In this document: piece after piece, positions 6,513 to 12,713 of the stretch
How positions within the stretch are numbered: position 1 is the first letter of the stretch
Layout: every line of letters starts with the position of its first letter
Assembly (NCBI GenBank): GCA_022843345.1
Contig: JALHNW010000022.1
Coordinates: forward strand, 1-12,713
DNA: 12,713 nt
DNA from: Rubritepida sp.
GTDB taxonomy: Bacteria; Pseudomonadota; Alphaproteobacteria; Acetobacterales; Acetobacteraceae
Reading direction: 5' to 3'
Program-made: the position numbers and the translations under genes
Notes under the pieces: model-generated
What the model was told of the DNA's origin: nothing
What the model saw: only the letters and a program-made list of their open reading frames with translations
Database searches by the model: none

Positions 6513-7002
6513 AGCCCACCGCGACGTAGAAGCCGCAGGCGCCCAGCAGCTCGGCGCAGCCGCGCTCGCCGAACAGCGCCTTGCAGCGGTCGAACACCGC
6601 ATCCGGCACGTCGCCCTCGTCCACCAGGGCGCGGGCGAAGTCGTGCACCGCGGCCTCGTCCTCCGCCATGCCCTCGGGGCGCCGGCGCAGGCGGATCGCC
6701 TCGACGATCGCGGACGCCAGGCCGCCTTCCAGCGCCAGCCGGGCATGGGCGTACCACTCGTACTTCGCCCGCCAGCGCGCGGCGGTGACGATGATGGCGA
6801 GTTCCGACAGCCTAGCGGGGAAGCTGGTGCCCCAGCGGATGGTGCGGCCCACCTGCTCCATCCGCGCGGCCAGCTCGGGCGCGTGCAGCCAGGCGTTGTA
6901 CGGGCCTTTCACGCCGCCGCGCGCGCCGGCGGCGATGGCGGCCGCCACCTCGCGCTGGCGTTCGTCCATCGCGGCGTCCGTCAGTTCCGTGAAGCGTGGC
7001 AT
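6442..7002 (-). CDS. Carboxymuconolactone decarboxylase (CMD/AhpD-fold) family protein
   Basis: 186 residues. The central block SELAIIVTAARWRAKYEWYAHARLALEGGL (about 66-95) has the CMD-family pattern with Glu67 and the Glu82-Trp83-x-x-His86 set. The AhpD peroxidase Cys-x-x-Cys motif is absent, so thiol peroxidase activity is unlikely. A second helical repeat follows at about 115-165, and the C-terminus NVARVPLPEGVADPF resembles other 180-190-residue members. Classical PcaC (gamma-carboxymuconolactone decarboxylase of the protocatechuate pathway) is nearer 130 residues, so this is a relative rather than a clear PcaC, although the neighbourhood makes a pathway role conceivable. ATG at 7002 with GGGGGA eight bases upstream. 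The gene is divergent from the sulfatase-like gene (56-bp spacer), and its last 71 nt overlap the mmsB-like gene. Confidence 0.87.
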   Translation of the reverse strand: MPRFTELTDAAMDERQREVAAAIAAGARGGVKGPYNAWLHAPELAARMEQVGRTIRWGTSFPARLSELAIIVTAARWRAKYEWYAHARLALEGGLASAIVEAIRLRRRPEGMAEDEAAVHDFARALVDEGDVPDAVFDRCKALFGERGCAELLGACGFYVAVGFTLNVARVPLPEGVADPFPGSSG

Positions 7003-7028
7003 GGCGTTTCCCCCGTGGCGTTCGGCGC

Positions 7029-7034
7029 TATCCT
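7029..7034 (+). promoter_or_regulatory. Candidate -10 element before the sulfatase-like gene
   Basis: TATCCT within GCTATCCTGCCC (7027-7038) matches the element at 5583-5594 in 11 of 12 positions and lies at nearly the same distance from its start codon. No convincing -35 is visible 16-18 bp upstream, so this may be a short-leader promoter or another shared upstream signal. Confidence 0.3.
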
Positions 7035-7058
7035 GCCCGCTCAGGGAGGAAGCGCCAG

Positions 7059-8612
7059 ATGGCCATCCGCAACGTGCTGTTCATCATGTGCGACCAGCTG
7101 CGCTGGGACCACCTGCATCATGCCGGGCATCCGCGCATCCGCACGCCCAACCTGGATGCGCTGGCGGCGCGCGGCGTGCGCTTCGCGCAGCACTACGTGC
7201 AGTCGGGCATCTGCGGGCCGTCGCGCATGTCGTCCTACACCGGGCGCTACGTCGCCAGCCACGGCGCCACGCACAACCGGGTGCCGCTGTCGGTGGGCGA
7301 GGTCACGCTCGGCTGGCACCTGCGCTGCTCCGGCCGCACCCTCGCGCTGGCCGGCAAGACGCACGTCCTGCCCGACACGGCGGGGATGCGCCGCCTGCTG
7401 CTGGACGGCCAGGACGAGCTGGCCGTGCTGCTGCGCGAAGGCTGGTTCACCCTGCTGGACCGCCACGACGGCCACCATGCCGAGACGCAGTCCGCCTACG
7501 CCCATTGGCTGCGCGCCCAGGGCTACGACGGCGCCGACCCCTGGACCGACCACGTCATCAGCGTCACCGACCCCGATGGCTCCATCCATTCCGGCTGGAA
7601 GATGCGCAACGTGAGATGGCCCGCACGCGTGCGCGAGGAGCACAGCGAGACGGCCTACACCACCGACCACGCGCTGCGCTTCATCGAGGCGCAGGGCGAG
7701 GCGCCCTGGGTGCTGCACCTCTCCTACGTCAAGCCGCACTGGCCCTACGTCGCGCCCGTGCCCTACCACGCCATGTACGGCGCCGAGGACTGCCTGCCCG
7801 TGCAGCGCCACCCGGACGAGCGCGGCCCCGGCATCCACCCGGCGATGCGCGAGTTCATGGAGGAGGAGGTCGCGCGATCCTTCCAGCGCGACGACTGCAT
7901 CGCGACGGTCCGCCCCGCCTACCAGGGCCTCGTCACCCAGCTGGACGACCATCTCGGCCGCGTCTGGGCGCTGCTGGACCGGCTGGGGCGGTGGGAGGAC
8001 ACGCTGGTCCTCTTCACCTCCGACCACGGCGACTACCTGGGCGACCACTGGCTGGGCGAGAAGGAGCTTTTTCACGACTGCATCCAGCGCGTCCCGATGC
8101 TGGCCGCAGCCCCCGGCGCGCCGCGGGGCGTGACGGTGGAGCGCTTCACGGAAGCCGTGGATATCGTGCCGACCATTCTCGACGCGCTGGCGCTGGACGG
8201 GGCGGAGCACGTGGTGGAAGGCCGCTCCCTCATGCCCTTCCTGCGCGGCGAAACGCCTGCCGAATGGCGCCAATACGCGATCAGCGAGCTGGACTGGACC
8301 TTCCGCGGCGCCCGCCGCCGGCTGGGCTTGCCGTCCGGCCAGCACCGCGCCTTCATGATCCGCGACGCCGAGTGGAAATACGTCCATTGGTCGTCCGGCC
8401 TGCCGCCCCAGCTCTTCGACCTGCGCGCCGACCCGGCGGAGTTCCAAGACCGCGGCACCGACCCCGCGCTGGAGCCCGTGCGCGCGCGGATGCGCGAGGC
8501 GCTGTGGGACTGGGCGAGCCGCCTGAAATGCCGCACCACCCTCACCTGGGCGGAGGCCGAGTTCCGCACCGACCGGCACAAGGCCGCCGGCGTGTTCTAC
8601 GGCGAGTGGTAG
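7059..8612 (+). CDS. Sulfatase-like hydrolase, formylglycine type, resembling phosphonate monoester hydrolases
   Basis: 517 residues of the alkaline phosphatase superfamily. The Cys-x-Pro-Ser-Arg sulfatase signature appears as CGPSR at 52-56, where Cys52 would be converted to formylglycine by a maturation enzyme not seen here. Metal-site residues include Asp12 (MCDQLRWD) and Asp322-His323 (SDHGDYLGDH). Lys100 and His102 (GKTH) and His227 (KPHWPY) match the usual active-site positions. The opening blocks MCDQLRW, YVQSG-CGPSRMSSYTGRY, and PLSVGE, plus the overall length, are closest to rhizobial/Burkholderia phosphonate monoester hydrolases, which hydrolyse phosphodiesters, phosphonate monoesters and sulfate esters promiscuously. 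No signal peptide is visible, so it is probably cytoplasmic. ATG at 7059 follows GGGAGGAAG; an in-frame extension to 6996 would overrun the divergent gene's spacer. The substrate cannot be read from sequence. Confidence 0.88.
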   Translation: MAIRNVLFIMCDQLRWDHLHHAGHPRIRTPNLDALAARGVRFAQHYVQSGICGPSRMSSYTGRYVASHGATHNRVPLSVGEVTLGWHLRCSGRTLALAGKTHVLPDTAGMRRLLLDGQDELAVLLREGWFTLLDRHDGHHAETQSAYAHWLRAQGYDGADPWTDHVISVTDPDGSIHSGWKMRNVRWPARVREEHSETAYTTDHALRFIEAQGEAPWVLHLSYVKPHWPYVAPVPYHAMYGAEDCLPVQRHPDERGPGIHPAMREFMEEEVARSFQRDDCIATVRPAYQGLVTQLDDHLGRVWALLDRLGRWEDTLVLFTSDHGDYLGDHWLGEKELFHDCIQRVPMLAAAPGAPRGVTVERFTEAVDIVPTILDALALDGAEHVVEGRSLMPFLRGETPAEWRQYAISELDWTFRGARRRLGLPSGQHRAFMIRDAEWKYVHWSSGLPPQLFDLRADPAEFQDRGTDPALEPVRARMREALWDWASRLKCRTTLTWAEAEFRTDRHKAAGVFYGEW

Positions 8613-8655
8613 CCGAAGGCATCCTCAGGCGTTGGCATGGGAAAGGAGTTCGCCC

Positions 8656-9966
8656 ATGCGCCGCATCGCCGCCCTGTCCCTGCTGGCCGCCCTGCCCGCC
8701 GCTGCGCCCGCGCAGGCCCATGTGAAGTGGTTCGAGGCCTACGAGGTCTCCGCCGAGCCCACCGCCATCCCCACCGTGCTCGGGGTGCCGGCCTTCTGGC
8801 TGGGCATCGCCCTGGTGCTGGGCTTCTTCCTGGCGGTGGCCCTGCTGGAGCGCCGCGGGGCGGGCGGCGCCGTGCTGCGCGGGCTGGACGTGGCCACCAC
8901 CCCCCTGCGCCTGGGCGCCGACGCCTTCCTGCTCGCGGTGTTCGGCGCCTTCTTCGTCGCGCTCTACGCCATCGGCGGCACCTGGCTGACGCCGGAGCTG
9001 CGGACGGAGCATGGCTGGGTGCCCTGGGTGCAGCTGCTGGTGGCGCTGCTGCTGGTCGCGCGCCGCACGCGCGTCGTCGCCGCGGGCGTGATCGTCGGCC
9101 TGTGGGCGATGACGCTGACGGAATACGACCTGTTCCACCTGCTGGACTACCTGGCGCTGGGCCTGGGCATCGCGGGGTTCCTGGCGCTCTCCGCCCTGCC
9201 GGACGGGGCCTGGCATCGCCGCCGCTTCGGCGTGCTGCGGATCGGCGTCGCGCTCGGCCTCATGTGGTCGTCCATGGAGAAGTTCGCCTACCCGCAATGG
9301 TTCCTGCCGCTGCTGGAGGAGAAGCCCTACCTGGCCTTCGGGCTGGATTTCGGCCCCTACACGACCATGGCGGGCGTGGCGGAGTTCACGCTGGGCTTCG
9401 GCCTGCTGTGGACGCCGCTGGTGCGCCGCCTCTCGGCCGCGGCGCTCTTCGTGCTGATGTTTGCCGCCGTCTATCCGTTCGGCCGCGTGGACATGATCGG
9501 GCATGCCACCATCCTCGCCGCCCTGCTGGTGGCGGTGGCCGACCCCGAGCGCGGCGCGCCGCTGGCCATGCCCGTGGAGTCGCGCTGGCGCGTGCCGCTG
9601 GTGCCGGCCGCGCTGGGGGCGATGCTGGCCGTCACCATGGGCTCCTACTGGGGCATGCACCACCTGATCTACGACCGCGCCGGCGAGCGCTTCGCCTGGC
9701 TGCGCGCCGACACCCGCCAGGCCGCGCCGGGCGGCCTGTGGCGCGGGCAGGAGCACTACCACGGCCATGGGGCGGAACCGGCCCAGGCCGCGCCGCGCCG
9801 CCTCATCGCGACGCAGGAGGCGGCGGCGGAGGCCGCGCGTTCCTACGCCGAAACGGGCGAGGACCCGGGCCTGCGCCGCATCGCGCAGGACATGGTGGCG
9901 GCGCACGAGGCGCGGCTGGCGGAGCTGCGCGCGCTCGCCCCCGGGCCCAGCGCCGCCGTCAGGTAG
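8656..9966 (+). CDS. Polytopic membrane protein, DoxX-like, with His-rich segment and DUF305-like C-terminal helices
   Basis: 436 residues. A signal peptide-like start (1-21, ending AQA) would expose His22 (HVKWF) as the mature N-terminus. About eight or nine hydrophobic segments follow, at roughly 46-64, 89-110, 124-150, 158-180, 190-206, 235-253, 258-275, 280-296 and 313-332. The stretch WSSMEKFAYPQWFLPLL to VAEFTLGFGLLW (about 204-252) resembles DoxX-family proteins. After the last helix come GMHHLIYD (333-340) and the His cluster EHYHGHG (366-372), then a soluble helical tail (about 380-425) resembling the second half of DUF305. The family is known to me only as an uncharacterised membrane protein; a metal- or redox-related role is a guess. 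ATG at 8656 has GAAAGGAG seven bases upstream. It sits 43 nt after the sulfatase-like gene, and its end overlaps the convergent flavin reductase by 8 nt. Confidence 0.8.
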   Translation: MRRIAALSLLAALPAAAPAQAHVKWFEAYEVSAEPTAIPTVLGVPAFWLGIALVLGFFLAVALLERRGAGGAVLRGLDVATTPLRLGADAFLLAVFGAFFVALYAIGGTWLTPELRTEHGWVPWVQLLVALLLVARRTRVVAAGVIVGLWAMTLTEYDLFHLLDYLALGLGIAGFLALSALPDGAWHRRRFGVLRIGVALGLMWSSMEKFAYPQWFLPLLEEKPYLAFGLDFGPYTTMAGVAEFTLGFGLLWTPLVRRLSAAALFVLMFAAVYPFGRVDMIGHATILAALLVAVADPERGAPLAMPVESRWRVPLVPAALGAMLAVTMGSYWGMHHLIYDRAGERFAWLRADTRQAAPGGLWRGQEHYHGHGAEPAQAAPRRLIATQEAAAEAARSYAETGEDPGLRRIAQDMVAAHEARLAELRALAPGPSAAVR

Positions 9967-10456
9967 CGGCGCCCACCGCGTGGTAGGAGCGGCCGAAGTA
10001 CATCAGCGCGCCGCTCGAATCGGGGCCGTGGCGCACGGCCTCGATCTCGGCGAACAGGACGCTGTGCGTGCCCTTCACCAGCACCTCGCGCACGCGGCAG
10101 TCGAAGCTCTCGACCGCCCCGTCCAGCACGGGCGAGCCGGTGACGAGGCGCGACCAGGTGCCGACGTTGAACCGCTCCTGCCCTTCCAGCCCGGTGATCC
10201 CGGCGAAGGCGTTGCTGATCTCCTCCTGCCCCGCGGCCAGCGTGTTCACGCACAGCACCATGTTGCGCAGGAACACCGCGTTGGAGGAGGCGGCGCGGTT
10301 CAGGCAGACCAGCAGGGTGGGCGGGCTGTCGGTCACGCTGCACACGGCCGAGGCGGTGAAGCCCGCCCGCCCGCCCTCGCCATCGGTGGTGACGACGTTC
10401 ACCGCCGCCCCCAGCCGGGCCATGGCGTCGCGGAACTCCTGGCGCTCGATGGGCAA
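9959..10456 (-). CDS. Flavin reductase family protein (HpaC/RutF-like), probable TTG start
   Basis: 165 residues, right for the short-chain NAD(P)H:flavin oxidoreductases that feed reduced FMN or FAD to a two-component monooxygenase. Hallmarks: FRDAMARLGAAVNVVTTDGEGGRAGFTASAVCSVTDSPPTLLVCLNR (about 8-54, flavin-binding core), GTWSRLVTGSPVLDGAVESFDCRV near 99-122, GTHSVLFAEIEAV near 129-141, and the C-terminal LMYFGRSYHAVG. No ATG fits: the first internal Met (residue 12) would cut into the conserved helix. TTG at 10456 has GAGGAG seven bases upstream, overlapping the stop of the preceding DUF3047 gene, so TTG is chosen. The two genes are 11 nt apart and likely co-transcribed. No partner oxygenase is present in the window. 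Confidence 0.88.
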   Translation of the reverse strand: MPIERQEFRDAMARLGAAVNVVTTDGEGGRAGFTASAVCSVTDSPPTLLVCLNRAASSNAVFLRNMVLCVNTLAAGQEEISNAFAGITGLEGQERFNVGTWSRLVTGSPVLDGAVESFDCRVREVLVKGTHSVLFAEIEAVRHGPDSSGALMYFGRSYHAVGAAT

Positions 10457-10467
10457 TGCGCGTCTCC

Positions 10468-11142
10468 TCAGCAGGCAGCGAAGCGGATGCGCTCGACCTG
10501 GGCGCTGAAGCGCGCGCGGGTGTCGTCCGTGTCGGTGCCGATGGCGATCTCCTGGAGCGGCGGCGCCTCCCCGCCGAAACTTTCGCGCCAATGGGCGGCG
10601 AGGTCCACCCGCTCCTCGAACCATCGCCCGTTCGGCGTGGTGGCGGGGCGCAGCACGCGCACCCGCCCGAGGCCACCCATCCAGGGCGAGTAGAAATGCG
10701 GCGGCTCCTGCCCCGTGCCGCCCCAGGCGTAGATCAGCACGGCGCGCGGCAGCCGGTGCCCGCCCGCCTGGGACTGGGCCAGCGCGTGCTGCGAGCGGGT
10801 CACGAAGCCCGCGCGCGAGGGGAAGGCGCTGAACCCCACCGCCAGCGACACCGCCCGGTCATCCCCGCCACGCCGCGTCAGGTCGGTCGGCGGCGGGCCG
10901 AGTTCCACCCGCCAGCGCCAGGACAGGCAGGCCGCCGCGCCCTCGACGCGCCGCCAGATGAAGGAGCCGGCGCCCTCCCCCTCCAGCGCCACCCCGTCGG
11001 CGGTGGCGCGGAAGCGGGCGGGGCGGATGCCGTCATACTCGCCATGCGTCCAGCCTGCGGCGCCCAGGGACGCATCACCCTGGGCCAGGGCCGGCGCGGC
11101 CAGCATGGTCATCCCGGTCAGCATGGCGCGTCGGTGCATCAT
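10468..11142 (-). CDS. Secreted DUF3047 family protein
   Basis: 224 residues from ATG 11142 (an ATG one codon later at 11139 is equally likely; a GTG at 11166 is possible). The N-terminus HRRAMLTGMTMLAAPALAQ is a signal peptide with cleavage after about residue 20; the RR-x-M-L pattern leaves Tat export open. Family blocks are LSWRWRVE (73-80), RRGGDDRAVSLAVGFSAF (90-107), LIYAWGG (136-142), WFEERVDL (174-181) and IAIGTDTDDTRA (199-210). DUF3047 proteins are periplasmic or extracellular beta-rich proteins of unknown function. It is the first gene of a two-gene unit with the flavin reductase, and it diverges from the dienelactone hydrolase gene with only 44 bp between start codons. No function is proposed. 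Confidence 0.8.
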   Translation of the reverse strand: MMHRRAMLTGMTMLAAPALAQGDASLGAAGWTHGEYDGIRPARFRATADGVALEGEGAGSFIWRRVEGAAACLSWRWRVELGPPPTDLTRRGGDDRAVSLAVGFSAFPSRAGFVTRSQHALAQSQAGGHRLPRAVLIYAWGGTGQEPPHFYSPWMGGLGRVRVLRPATTPNGRWFEERVDLAAHWRESFGGEAPPLQEIAIGTDTDDTRARFSAQVERIRFAAC

Positions 11143-11186
11143 GTTCCAACATGGCTGGCCTGACACGAATCGCCAAGGGAACCACC

Positions 11187-11882
11187 ATGCCCGAGATCAC
11201 CCTCGACGCCGCCGACGGCAGCGGCCGCTTCGCCTGCCACGTCGTGATGCCCGCCGCCAACCCGGCCCCCGCCGTGGTGGTGATCCAGGAGATCTTCGGC
11301 GTGAACGCGAACATGCGCGCCATCTGCGAATGGGTGGCGTCCATGGGCTTCATCGCCATCGCACCCGACCTGTTCTGGCGGCAGGAGCCGGGCGTGCAGC
11401 TCGACCCCGACGCCGGCCAGGCGCAGTGGGAGAAGGCCTTCGCGCTGATGAAGGCGATGGACCAGGATGCGGCGCTCCTCGACATCCAGGCGGTGATCAA
11501 CCACGCCCGCGGCATGGCCGGCAGCACCGGCAAGGTCGGCACGATGGGCTTCTGCCTGGGCGGGCGCATGGCCTTCAAGGCGGCCATCGGCACGGATGCG
11601 GACGCCAACGTCTCCTACTACGGCGTGGGGCTGGAGGGGCTGGTCGGCGCGCCCCTGCGCGGCCCCGTGCTGGTCCACATCGCCGAGAAGGACCACTTCG
11701 TGCCCGACGCCGCCAAGGCCGCCATCCAGGCCGCGCTGGAGGGCGAGCGCGACGCGACCGTGATGGTCCATCCGGGCGTGGACCACGCCTTCGCCCGCAT
11801 AGGCGGCAAGGCCTATGACGGGCGCGCGGCGACCATCGCGGGCGGGCGCTCGGCGGAATTCCTGGTGAGGCACCTCGCCTGA
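11187..11882 (+). CDS. Dienelactone hydrolase family protein (carboxymethylenebutenolidase-like)
   Basis: 231 residues, the length of classical dienelactone hydrolases, alpha/beta-hydrolases that open lactones such as dienelactone to maleylacetate in chloro-aromatic degradation. The unusual Cys-Asp-His triad is visible: Cys123 in GFCLGG, Asp169 in AEKDHFVPD and His200 in HPGVDHAF, with Glu36 in QEIFGV holding the position that controls the cysteine in the known enzyme. No signal peptide is present, so it should be cytoplasmic. ATG at 11187 is preceded by AAGGGA six bases upstream; an in-frame ATG at 11151 has no better site and overlaps the divergent spacer. It is followed 47 nt later by a TctC receptor. 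Its substrate is uncertain, since the family includes many non-dienelactone esterases. Confidence 0.92.
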   Translation: MPEITLDAADGSGRFACHVVMPAANPAPAVVVIQEIFGVNANMRAICEWVASMGFIAIAPDLFWRQEPGVQLDPDAGQAQWEKAFALMKAMDQDAALLDIQAVINHARGMAGSTGKVGTMGFCLGGRMAFKAAIGTDADANVSYYGVGLEGLVGAPLRGPVLVHIAEKDHFVPDAAKAAIQAALEGERDATVMVHPGVDHAFARIGGKAYDGRAATIAGGRSAEFLVRHLA

Positions 11883-11904
11883 TCCGAGCGGCCATGGCAG
11901 CCTC

Positions 11905-11920
11905 CCTCCCAAACAGGAGG
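11905..11920 (+). promoter_or_regulatory. Small hairpin able to cover the ribosome binding site of the second tctC
   Basis: CCTCC (11905-11909) can pair with GGAGG (11916-11920) across a 6-nt loop; GGAGG is the Shine-Dalgarno core of the gene starting at 11930. A second CCTCC at 11901-11905 offers an alternative pairing. The five-pair stem is short and may be coincidental in GC-rich DNA. Confidence 0.25.
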
Positions 11921-11929
11921 AACGACGCC

Positions 11930-12713
11930 ATGACCACCCGCCGCGCACTCATCGGTGCCGCCCTCGCCATGCCGGCCCTCGCCGCGCAGGCGCAATCGGG
12001 GCAGTTGCGCTTCATCGTGCCCAACGCCCCGGGCGGCACCAGCGACATCCTCGCGCGGCTCATGGCGCCGGAACTCGGCCGCGTCCTCGGCCAGACGGTG
12101 ATCGTGGAGAACCGCGCCGGCGCCGGCGGTAACATCGGCCTGGACCTCGTCGCCAAGGCCGCGCCGGACGGCAACACGCTGATCATCCTGGACGTGACGA
12201 CGATCGCCACCAACCCGGCCTTCTTCCCCCGCCTGCCCTTCCGCACGGCGGATTTGGCGCCCGTCTCGATGGTCGTCTACGCGCCCTACATCCTCGGCAT
12301 CGCCAACGCGCTGAACATCGCGGATGCGCGCGCCTTCGAGGCCTGGGCGAAGGCCAATGCCGGCCGCGTCAACGCCGCCAACTCGGGCAGCGGCACCGCC
12401 AGCCACCTGTCCCTGGTGATGCTGGCCGAGGGCTGGGGCATCCAGGTCACGCACGTGCCCTATCGCGGCGGAGCGCCCGCGCTGCTCGCCGTCTCGACCG
12501 GCGAGGCGACGATGACGGTGGCCGGCGCCACGCAATCCCTGCCACTGGCGACCGATGGGCGGATGCGCGCCATCGCCGTCACCGGCCCACGCCGCCTGCC
12601 CCAGCTGCCCGAGGTGCCGACCTATCGCGAGCTGGGCTGGAACGGGCCGGATGCCGGCACCTGGCAGGGCGTGCTGACCACCGCCGGCACGCCGCGCCCG
12701 CGCGTGGATGCGC
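11930..12713 (+). CDS. Bug/TctC-family periplasmic solute-binding receptor (C-terminus cut by right edge)
   Basis: 261 codons are readable before the window ends; the family is about 320 residues, so roughly 60 are missing. The signal peptide TTRRALIGAALAMPALAAQAQ covers about 1-22 and contains an RR-x-L-I pattern that could allow Tat export. Family blocks: LRFIVPNAPGGTSDILARLMAP (26-47), VIVENRAGAGGNIG (57-70), APDGNTL (78-84), NSGSGTASHLSLVML (151-165), THVPYRGGAPALLAV (174-188) and LPEVPTYRELG (226-236). AGGAGGAA at 11915-11922 lies seven bases before the ATG. It is clearly a different paralogue from the receptor at 540-1517. The ligand is unknown; following a dienelactone hydrolase gene suggests a lactone- or carboxylate-type compound, which is weak inference. 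Confidence 0.92.
   Translation, partial: MTTRRALIGAALAMPALAAQAQSGQLRFIVPNAPGGTSDILARLMAPELGRVLGQTVIVENRAGAGGNIGLDLVAKAAPDGNTLIILDVTTIATNPAFFPRLPFRTADLAPVSMVVYAPYILGIANALNIADARAFEAWAKANAGRVNAANSGSGTASHLSLVMLAEGWGIQVTHVPYRGGAPALLAVSTGEATMTVAGATQSLPLATDGRMRAIAVTGPRRLPQLPEVPTYRELGWNGPDAGTWQGVLTTAGTPRPRVDA

Noticed and set aside
7041..8579. 512-codon antisense open frame opposite the sulfatase-like gene
   Set aside because: Shadow frame: no recognisable domain, biased composition, and it lies opposite a gene with clear catalytic motifs. The same holds for long minus-strand frames at 3217-4686, 4753-5541 and 8542-9906.
1..12713. Mobile elements, CRISPR arrays, tRNA/rRNA genes, tandem repeats or a defence system
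   Set aside because: No transposase or integrase domain, no regularly spaced repeats, no tRNA-like cloverleaf or rRNA segment was noticed, and every sizeable coding region belongs to a recognisable metabolic, transport or membrane family.

Overview
The window is very GC-rich by eye (well over 65 %) and densely packed. It looks like a chromosomal catabolic region of an alphaproteobacterium, most likely an Acetobacteraceae (Roseomonas-like) soil or water organism. This rests on the base composition, two tripartite-tricarboxylate-type (Bug/TctC) solute receptors without linked transporter genes, and the protein families present. No tRNA, rRNA, insertion sequence, integrase or CRISPR array is visible, and no gene-free stretch exceeds about 130 bp.

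Region 1 (1-6512) looks like a shikimate/quinate-to-protocatechuate catabolic block. A quinate/shikimate dehydrogenase gene (minus strand, running off the left edge) diverges from a plus-strand series: a TctC periplasmic receptor, a rho-independent terminator, a BKACE (DUF849) beta-keto acid cleavage enzyme, both subunits of protocatechuate 3,4-dioxygenase (pcaH, pcaG), a two-domain 3-dehydroshikimate dehydratase (quiC type), and a 3-hydroxyisobutyrate-dehydrogenase-like oxidoreductase. Inferred logic: the receptor captures the substrate, the dehydrogenase makes 3-dehydroshikimate, QuiC converts it to protocatechuate, and PcaHG opens the ring. The BKACE may then cleave the resulting beta-keto acid with acetyl-CoA. 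The middle steps (pcaB, a canonical pcaC, pcaD) are not in the window. The 130-bp divergent spacer carries a good sigma70-type promoter for the dehydrogenase with an inverted repeat lying across its spacer and -10 box.

Region 2 (6442-9966): a carboxymuconolactone-decarboxylase-family protein (minus) overlaps the end of the oxidoreductase tail to tail and diverges from a formylglycine-type sulfatase/phosphonate monoester hydrolase-like gene. That gene is followed by a polytopic DoxX-like membrane protein with a His-rich tail.

Region 3 (9959-12713): a minus-strand pair (secreted DUF3047 protein, then an HpaC/RutF-like flavin reductase with a probable TTG start) diverges from a dienelactone hydrolase gene, which is followed by a second TctC receptor truncated by the right edge. 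The region reads as ordinary accessory aromatic or organic-acid metabolism. Its most notable points are the BKACE-pcaHG-quiC linkage, the operator/promoter architecture, and the unusual membrane protein.
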